A stretch of DNA of 64,000 nucleotides, taken from assembly GCA_013285705.1 (NCBI GenBank), contig JABDHA010000006.1:1-64000 (forward strand), given 5' to 3'. Of the stretch, positions 57,120 to 64,000 are shown in pieces. Source of the DNA: Acidobacteriota bacterium (GTDB lineage: Bacteria; Acidobacteriota; Terriglobia; Terriglobales; Acidobacteriaceae). Numbering within the stretch: position 1 is the stretch's first letter; each line of letters begins with the position of its first letter. Under the pieces are notes generated by a model. It ran no database searches, was not told the origin of the DNA, and was given only the letters and a program-made list of their open reading frames with translations. The translations under genes were made by a program, and so were the position numbers.

Positions 57120-60100
57120 ATGAAGAAAACTTATTGCTTTGTATTGCTTTTGCTGACTGTCGTGGTTTGTGTGACATTCGCTGCGCCTGCCGAATCATTT
57201 CGTAATCCGGTGCGAATCCCTACAGATTCTGACCCTGTCGGCGTGTTTGTCGTAGACCTTAACCATGACGGACTCCCTGATATTTTGTGGGGCGGCTACG
57301 GCGCCACAACTTCGAGCCCAGGCATCCTACATACGCTGCTTGCACAGTCATCTGGAGGTTACCTGCCGGGTCCAACGATGACGATGCCTGCAAATGTCAG
57401 CTCAGTCTGCGTTCCAGCGGATGAAACCGGCGACGGCATAGTTGATATCGTTTGTCCATCGGCCTACCAATTCAGCGCAAGTATCTACACGTTTCCGGGA
57501 AAAGGAGATGGTTCCTTCGGGTCCCCTATCATCACGCAAATCCCGAGCCTTCCCAATAATGGCGCCTGGGTTTCACTAGTTTTTCTCCCTGTGACGGATC
57601 TGAACGGGGACGGCATTGCTGATCTGCTCGTGGCCGATGCGCAAACACAATCCGGGTATGTAATGCTCGGGGATGGCCATGGCAGTTTCACCAAGTCCTC
57701 CAGCATCACCAATATTTACGGTGTGCCCCAGGTTATGGACATTAATAGTGACGGCAACGTCGATCTCTTGTTCGCAAATGGTGGTATTTGGCTCGGCAAG
57801 GGAGATGGCACCTTCACGCAATCACCATTCGTCCCAAGTTTTCCCTTCACTAGCCGCTGCGTTTTTCATGATATGGATAATGACGGGAAACCCGACGCAG
57901 TCTGTGGCTTACAGGAAACAGTCACTGGCGACATCATCGGTGGCACCCAGTTATTGATCTTCCACGGCAACGGTGACGGCAGTTTCGCTCCAACACCGAT
58001 CAAGACCATCACTTACGGAGACCACAGTAACGAATTCAACGGGTTTGGGACGTTCCAATTTCCCATTTTCGTCCAAGACATAAATGGCGATGGAACGCCT
58101 GATATTCTTGCTTATTCTGGAGACGGACTCGCTGTAATTCTTAACCGCGGCGGGCTCCAATTCGATGATCCTACCCACTACGCAACCGGCAACTTTCCGT
58201 GGACAATTGTAGCGGGGGTCAATGCGTACACAATGCAACTTGCTGATATCGACAATGATGGTTTTCCCGATCTTGTCAGTACCGGTCCGAATGGGATCTA
58301 CATCAGCAATAATCAAAAAGATGGGACCTTTAACGCGGCTCCAGCCTATGAAGTCACCCAAGTAATTGGTTACCAGACAGTAGCGGATTTCAACGAAGAT
58401 GGCATCCCTGACATTGCCGCAACAGGAGATCAGTCCATTGAAATAAACATCGGCAAAGGGGATGGAACTTTTCAGGCACGCGTTGCTCTTCCTTCCTCAG
58501 GAATCGACTTCAGCACTCCGCTGTCCACAACCAACGCACGTATTCTCCATGGCGACTTCAATGGCGACCATCATCAGGACATTCTCGCTATCGGCTCTTC
58601 GGCAACCTACCAGTACGACAGCTATGTCCTGTTCGGCGACGGGACCGGTTCTTTCTCCAGTCCGCAACTAGTCCCCAACACTTCCAGCAATTTCTCGATC
58701 TATGATTCGCGGGTAGCTCTCGATATCAATCACGATGGACGGGATGACCTCTTCAGTAACGACTACAGCCATCTATACGTTTATCTATCCAATGGAGATG
58801 GCACTTTCACGACTACCACGACAACTGTGAGCCCTAATTCAAGTCAAGATCAGAATGGAGTCCATTCCATACCTGCTCTTGCTGATTTCGATCACGACGG
58901 CAAACTCGACGCCGTTTGGGCTGCGGGAGCAAACGTTACAATTTGCAAGGGGCATGGGGACGGCACCTTTGATGCCAACGCTGTCACGGTACCCATTCCA
59001 ACCAGTGTTTTCAGCAGTTGGATCGGAGCAGATGTAACCACCGGAGATTTCGATGGCGACGGGAATCAGGATTTCGCCTTGCTTCTCGAACAACAGAACC
59101 CGCTTCTTGTTTTGCCAGGTGCAGCTATCTCAGCAGCGTTCGTTTTCTATGGTGACGGTCATGGGAATTTCACCCCAGGCACCTTGGCTGGAACATTTAA
59201 CCGTGTTTACACTGAAATTTATGCAGCGGACCTGAGCAATCAGGGACTGGAAGACTTAATTCTCAAAACAGGCGGCGGTTTTTTTGAGGCTTACGCCGTG
59301 GGTATTGTCAACAGCCTTCCTAAGCGCACCTTCGATTCCGAGGTCAATTACGTCGCTGGAAGCGGAATTTCGGACCTCTCTATCGCCGATCTCAATCACG
59401 ATGGCTTCCTCGACCTGGTTTTTTCTAATGGTGATTACAATATCCGAGCCAGTTCAGTTACTGTCTTGATGAACCAAGGCAATCCGCCCGTTACTGGGAC
59501 ATTAACCATCACCCCCGAGCCCTCAGAGTACGGTCAGCCGCTCACTTTCGATGCCACGCTTGTCCCATCTTCCTTCACTCCGGTCACCGGAACGATGACA
59601 TTCACGCTCGATGGCACGTCTCTCGGTTCAGCCCCCATTTCAGACAATAAGGCTTCGTTTTCGGTCTCCACATCTGTACTGCCCGGAACACATAGCCTTA
59701 CAGCATCCTGGCCTGGGAACGCGATTTATTCAGCGGTGACCCTCTCTGCAACCCATCACGTCGAGCCTATTCCCAGTTCCATAACCCTTTCCAGCAGCCT
59801 CAACCCTGCCCCGCTCGACGGAAACATAACCTTCACCGCTTCCATTTCGCCTGCTGTTGTGGGTGTCGATAGCTCAGGCACTGTTACCTTCTTCGATGGA
59901 CAGACCCAGCTGAGTGCACCTGTCTCCATTGCTACTGGGCAGCCAGCTACCATCACCACGTCCAACCTCGGCGTCGGCTCTCACTCGATAACTGCGGTTT
60001 ACTCGGGAAACTCCCAGGTTCAAGGGAGCACGTCATCGGTACTCACGGAATCCGTGGTTTTCTTCGTCGGCGGTTTTTCCATCCAAAGCACTCCGACTAC

Positions 60101-60587
60101 CGCGACCGTCACCGCCGGCCAATCCGCCACATTCCAACTCGCCATCACGGCCTCTGGTGGCTTTAGTGCGCCGCTATCTTTCTCATGTTCTGGCCTTCCA
60201 GCTCAGGCCACTTGCGTTTTCAGCCCCTCCACGCTTTCGATGGGCCAAGGACAAGTGGCTCTGAGTATTCATACCGTCGGCTCTACGCAATCCGCCTCTT
60301 TGATTCAGTCTCCCAGTCTGACCACTACTGGCGCTACGGCCATTCTTGCCGGACTCGTGTTTTGTTTTCTGCCCTCGGCCTCACGTCGGAAACGCTTTGT
60401 GAGCTTTCTTGTTCTTGCTATCTTCGGCTTCGTCACGCTTATAACCACGAGCTGCGGCGGCGGCTCCGGCCATGGAACCACAGGTTCTACCTCGCCTGTT
60501 AGTTACCAGGTGTCCGTCACAGCACAGACCACCGAGCCGTCGCAAAACATTTCCCACTCTTCCGTCATTACGCTAACGGTTCAATAG
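57120..60587 (+). CDS. large FG-GAP/VCBS plus Ig-like repeat surface protein with C-terminal membrane segments
   Basis: Repeats (DLNHDGLPDILWGGYG, DINSDGNVDLLFANGGIWLGKGDGTF), Ig-like GTMTFTLDGTSLGSAPISDNKASFSVSTSVLPGTHSLTASW, then two hydrophobic segments and LITTSCGGGSG. Confidence 0.87.
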   Translation: MKKTYCFVLLLLTVVVCVTFAAPAESFRNPVRIPTDSDPVGVFVVDLNHDGLPDILWGGYGATTSSPGILHTLLAQSSGGYLPGPTMTMPANVSSVCVPADETGDGIVDIVCPSAYQFSASIYTFPGKGDGSFGSPIITQIPSLPNNGAWVSLVFLPVTDLNGDGIADLLVADAQTQSGYVMLGDGHGSFTKSSSITNIYGVPQVMDINSDGNVDLLFANGGIWLGKGDGTFTQSPFVPSFPFTSRCVFHDMDNDGKPDAVCGLQETVTGDIIGGTQLLIFHGNGDGSFAPTPIKTITYGDHSNEFNGFGTFQFPIFVQDINGDGTPDILAYSGDGLAVILNRGGLQFDDPTHYATGNFPWTIVAGVNAYTMQLADIDNDGFPDLVSTGPNGIYISNNQKDGTFNAAPAYEVTQVIGYQTVADFNEDGIPDIAATGDQSIEINIGKGDGTFQARVALPSSGIDFSTPLSTTNARILHGDFNGDHHQDILAIGSSATYQYDSYVLFGDGTGSFSSPQLVPNTSSNFSIYDSRVALDINHDGRDDLFSNDYSHLYVYLSNGDGTFTTTTTTVSPNSSQDQNGVHSIPALADFDHDGKLDAVWAAGANVTICKGHGDGTFDANAVTVPIPTSVFSSWIGADVTTGDFDGDGNQDFALLLEQQNPLLVLPGAAISAAFVFYGDGHGNFTPGTLAGTFNRVYTEIYAADLSNQGLEDLILKTGGGFFEAYAVGIVNSLPKRTFDSEVNYVAGSGISDLSIADLNHDGFLDLVFSNGDYNIRASSVTVLMNQGNPPVTGTLTITPEPSEYGQPLTFDATLVPSSFTPVTGTMTFTLDGTSLGSAPISDNKASFSVSTSVLPGTHSLTASWPGNAIYSAVTLSATHHVEPIPSSITLSSSLNPAPLDGNITFTASISPAVVGVDSSGTVTFFDGQTQLSAPVSIATGQPATITTSNLGVGSHSITAVYSGNSQVQGSTSSVLTESVVFFVGGFSIQSTPTTATVTAGQSATFQLAITASGGFSAPLSFSCSGLPAQATCVFSPSTLSMGQGQVALSIHTVGSTQSASLIQSPSLTTTGATAILAGLVFCFLPSASRRKRFVSFLVLAIFGFVTLITTSCGGGSGHGTTGSTSPVSYQVSVTAQTTEPSQNISHSSVITLTVQ

Positions 60588-61050
60588 CGAACTCGGCCGG
60601 TCCGGCGGTCGCACTTTACGCTTTAGGCCGCTGGATCGTCGGCAATGCTGCTGGTATGTTCGACTTCCACCCATTCGGAGTTGCAGAAGTCAGGAGACAG
60701 GACGAACACAATATATCTGCATTCATCGATTGCTCTTTGTCCCTGCTGCTATGACTGAGGAAGACCTCATAAGAGGACGCGGCCATTGGAGCATCTTACC
60801 GCCGGGCATTGCGATTCACGATCTCAATTTTGTCGATCAGTTAAGTGGGCGCCGATGGAACGTAGTCGCGCGGTTGAAATCAAATCCCCCTCGTTCCCAT
60901 ACGTTCGCTTCCGGACACGTCGGTCCACCATCGGACAGAGATTTTCATTCTCGAAGGACGCTGACTCCTGTTTTCAATGAGTTACAACCTCGCAAGACTG
61001 GCCCTTCATGTGAAGATGCCACAGGAGTAGTCACTGAGGACCTTCAACCA

Positions 61051-61908
61051 ATGCGCGCTCTTGTCCATCTCTCGCTGTTCTTGCTATTTGTCTCGCCTCT
61101 TCTCAACGCCCAGTCTGACGTTCCATACGGATCAAACGCCGCAGTAGGCCACTATGTCCAGACACCCGATGCCAAAATTTATTATGAGCGGTATGGTACC
61201 GGCGGTCGCCCGCTTGTGCTGCTGCATGGCGGCGAATATGGCTATATCGACGAATTCGCCGATCTCATCCGCGAAATGAGCAAGAGCCGTACCGTTATCG
61301 CCATCGCCACCCGCGGCTACGGCAAATCGGAACGCGGCAAAGTTCCACTATCTCATCGTCAATTTGCCCTCGACGCGTGGGCAGTGATCGAGGAAGTATT
61401 CAAAGATGACGAAAAAGTAGATGTACTCGGCTTCAGCGAAGGCGCCATCACATCCTACCTGCTTGCCTCCGCACATACTGAGCGCATCAACAGGCTGATC
61501 GCGATCGGAGGCTCAAAAGGTACTTATGATCAGGCATTGCAGGCCCTTGAAGCCGATCCATTAACGCCGGAGCTTATGCAGAAGCAGGTTCCTGACTTAG
61601 TGGCCAAACGCAAAGCCATCATGCCCGACCCTAGCCAATGGGAGCCGCTGATTCGAGAACTGGACCTGATGTATCACGCTCCTTATTACGTCAAGCAGGA
61701 TGAGATTCGTGCTATCAAAAGTCCCACTTTGATCATGGCTGGGGATCACGATTTCTATAACAACTTGGACGGACTCGTCGAAACATTTCGGCTTTTACCC
61801 AAAGGACAGCTAGCATTGATTCCCGGATGCGGGCATGTCGTCCTCGACTGTAAACCGGCGCTTGTTATTTCAATCGTCACCACTTTCCTGGACGAATCGC
61901 AAAAGTGA
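61051..61908 (+). CDS. secreted alpha/beta hydrolase
   Basis: Signal peptide MRALVHLSLFLLFVSPLLNAQ; YERYGTGGRPLVLLHGGEYGYIDEF; nucleophile elbow VLGFSEGAITSYL; MAGDHDFYNNLDGLVETF; GCGHVV. Confidence 0.88.
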   Translation: MRALVHLSLFLLFVSPLLNAQSDVPYGSNAAVGHYVQTPDAKIYYERYGTGGRPLVLLHGGEYGYIDEFADLIREMSKSRTVIAIATRGYGKSERGKVPLSHRQFALDAWAVIEEVFKDDEKVDVLGFSEGAITSYLLASAHTERINRLIAIGGSKGTYDQALQALEADPLTPELMQKQVPDLVAKRKAIMPDPSQWEPLIRELDLMYHAPYYVKQDEIRAIKSPTLIMAGDHDFYNNLDGLVETFRLLPKGQLALIPGCGHVVLDCKPALVISIVTTFLDESQK

Positions 61909-61944
61909 GCGAGGCCTCCCAACTAAGTGACCCAGTTCGAGGAG

Positions 61945-64000
61945 TCATTCGGAGTGAAGTGTAGTGATCGGATCGACGCGCATGGCGCGCAACGCCGGGA
62001 TATAGCTGGCGGCAAGCGCAACAGCGGTAAGTACAAGGGTGACGCCAGCGAAGGTGGTTAGATCGGTAGGCGACACGCCGTAGAGCAGTCCGGCCATGAG
62101 GTGAGAGACGATGAGCGCACCGGCCACACCCAGCCCGGCGCCAGCAGCGGCCAAACCGAATCCACGGCGCAAGACCATCTTGAGGATATTGCCTCGTTGA
62201 GCTCCCAGCGCGAGGCGAATGGCAATCTCACGTCGCTGTTCATTCACAACATAGGAGATAGTCCCGTAGATTCCAAGCCCAGCCAGCAGCAAGGCCGTGG
62301 CCGCAAAAAACGCCACCATTTCCATCGAGAATCGCCTGACCGAAAGCGAATCGGAGAGGACGTGATCCAAAGTCTCTGCATGAAAGACAGGCAGTCCCGA
62401 GTCGATGGACTGGACCTGCGCGCGCACTTGTGCGGGGATGGTGCTGGGATCGAGTTGTCCGCGAAGAAAGATGGCCAGGCTTTTGGCGGGGTGCTGGTAC
62501 ACGCTACGGTAGATCTCGGGAATTGCCTCGTCCGCCAACGATTCCGTGCGGGCATCCGCAATCACCCCGACGATCGTGGTCCAGGCTGGCTTGGCAGAGT
62601 TCAACAGCTCGCGGGCATCCAAATGCAAGCGGACGCGTTTGCCAAGCGGGTCCTGATTTGGCCAGTAGGTACGAGCTGCGGCCTCATTGATGACCGCAAC
62701 TTGGGGAGTATCCTCAACGTCGTGGTCGCTGAAAAGGCGTCCGCGCAACAGCGGCATACCCAACAGGTGGAAGTATTCGGGCGAAACGATGGGACTATTG
62801 ATCACAGGAGCTTGATTGTCCTTCGTCTCGAGGCCTTCCCTGATTCCTTCTTGGATCAATGGCAGTCGGCCGGGATTGCTGTGGCTCAGGGGAAGAGCGT
62901 CCGCGTCGCCGATGGCCACTTCTTCCACGCCCGGCAGGGTTCGACTGCGGCGAAGAACCTCGCGCACTAAGACCGCTTCCTGGGTCGCGGTTCGGTAGAT
63001 ATCCTGACTGGGATCGTTAGGTCCCGGAAGCCAGGTTTGAACGGCCATGACGCGATCAGGATTGAACCCAGGCTGCACCTGGAACAAGTCCCAGAAACTG
63101 CGCAACAGAAGTCCCGCGGCGACCATGAGCACCAGGGAGAGCGCCAATTCACTCATGACCAGAATCTGGCGGGCACGCGAGCGTTCCGGGGAACCCTTGG
63201 AGCCGCGTCCTTCCTGCCTAAGCGTACCGATCAAATCGAAGCGGCTCATGAGCCACGCGGGAGCAAGCCCAAAGATAGTTCCGGCTACGACAGAGACAGC
63301 CATAGAGAACGCCAGCACGCTCCAGTTGATCGATATGTCGTTCATCTGCGGGAGGCTCTCCGGAACCAACTGGAGCAGAAATTTCCTCGTGAAGAAGAGA
63401 ATCGCAAAACCGGCGATCCCGCCAAGCAAGAAGAGCAGCAGACTCTCGGCGAGGAACTGGCGGATGAGCTGCGCTCTTGTGGCTCCCAGAGCCTGGCGAA
63501 CCGCGATCTCACGACCTCGCACACTGGCCCTGGCGAGCAGGAGATTGGCGACGTTGACGCAACTGATCAGTAGGACCAATCCTACTGCGCCGAACAGCAG
63601 AATGAGAGATTGGCGAACGCTGCCGACCACGCTTTCGCTGAGAGGAGTCAGATGCAGAGTCCATGCGGCCTGTGCCGGATACTCCGCCGGATATTGCTTT
63701 TTCAGCGATGCAACCAGCGCATCGAGACGTCCTTGCGCGGCCGCAATCGAGAGACCGGGCTTCAGGCGCGCGACCGCTCGACTCTGCAGACGTAAGCCGC
63801 GCAGCGGGGTCGGAAACGGCAGACCCGCCATGCCGGCTCCCAGCCACACTTCCGTATTCCGCTCCTCGCTGGTTGAGCCCAGATCGCGAAAACTGCGCGG
63901 CATCACGCCCACGACGTGATACACGTCGTTGTCCAGGAGCAGAGCTTTGCCGACAATGTGCGGGTCGGCTCCGAATTCCCTCTTCCAGAGCCCGTCGCTG
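61945..64000 (-). CDS. ADOP-like permease, 5' end beyond the window
   Basis: MYHVVGVMPRSFRDLGS...; LVLLISCVNVANLLLARASVRGREIAVRQALGATRAQLIRQFL; terminal IPALRAMRVDPITTLHSE. The frame stays open to the window edge (SDGLWKREFGADPHIVGKALLLDNDV). Confidence 0.9.
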   Translation of the reverse strand, partial: SDGLWKREFGADPHIVGKALLLDNDVYHVVGVMPRSFRDLGSTSEERNTEVWLGAGMAGLPFPTPLRGLRLQSRAVARLKPGLSIAAAQGRLDALVASLKKQYPAEYPAQAAWTLHLTPLSESVVGSVRQSLILLFGAVGLVLLISCVNVANLLLARASVRGREIAVRQALGATRAQLIRQFLAESLLLFLLGGIAGFAILFFTRKFLLQLVPESLPQMNDISINWSVLAFSMAVSVVAGTIFGLAPAWLMSRFDLIGTLRQEGRGSKGSPERSRARQILVMSELALSLVLMVAAGLLLRSFWDLFQVQPGFNPDRVMAVQTWLPGPNDPSQDIYRTATQEAVLVREVLRRSRTLPGVEEVAIGDADALPLSHSNPGRLPLIQEGIREGLETKDNQAPVINSPIVSPEYFHLLGMPLLRGRLFSDHDVEDTPQVAVINEAAARTYWPNQDPLGKRVRLHLDARELLNSAKPAWTTIVGVIADARTESLADEAIPEIYRSVYQHPAKSLAIFLRGQLDPSTIPAQVRAQVQSIDSGLPVFHAETLDHVLSDSLSVRRFSMEMVAFFAATALLLAGLGIYGTISYVVNEQRREIAIRLALGAQRGNILKMVLRRGFGLAAAGAGLGVAGALIVSHLMAGLLYGVSPTDLTTFAGVTLVLTAVALAASYIPALRAMRVDPITTLHSE

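Noticed and set aside
60730-61050. N-terminal extension of the alpha/beta hydrolase ORF
   Set aside because: The signal peptide starts at Met 61051; the preceding translation looks non-coding.
62101-62970. 289-aa plus-strand ORF (and 63047-63919)
   Set aside because: Antisense shadows of the ADOP-like permease at the window end.

Overview
64-kb bacterial chromosomal window, probably Acidobacteria. The lineage call is an inference from the many MacB/FtsX-type orphan permeases (ADOP-like), PadR regulators, FlgO-like/TPR proteins and VCBS/Ig proteins. I see no rRNA, tRNA, CRISPR array, phage or transposase that I can support. Main blocks: (1) AKR, VOC, short AI-2E protein, purQ, CpsB-like phosphatase; (2) three tandem orphan permeases plus a PadR at 4.3-12.6 kb; (3) wHTH-TPR regulator, beta-propeller lipoprotein, oxidoreductase, an ADOP C-terminal remnant and a VCBS protein; (4) OprB-like porin, beta-barrel protein and an orphan PstS-like fusion at 21-25 kb; (5) CDF transporter, a Vps62-like secreted protein with an 11-residue repeat tail, unknown and membrane proteins; (6) a 30.5-52.8 kb envelope-stress/efflux stretch: a KdpD divided into two divergent genes, DipZ-MsrB, a compact pseudo-receiver/USP/sigma-like/HlyD/MFS/TolC gene string, a TPR regulator, LysR, an RND-MFP-OMF-USP operon and a glycosyltransferase; (7) a PadR-ADOP pair, a large VCBS/Ig-like surface protein, an alpha/beta hydrolase and an ADOP cut by the window edge. 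Best candidates for new biology: a conserved PadR operator that contains both the -35 box and the start codon (leaderless autoregulation, seen twice), the two USP-linked efflux operons, the divergent split KdpD, and the link between the permease N-terminal extension and PadR adjacency. All family names come from reading motifs by eye; no database search was run.
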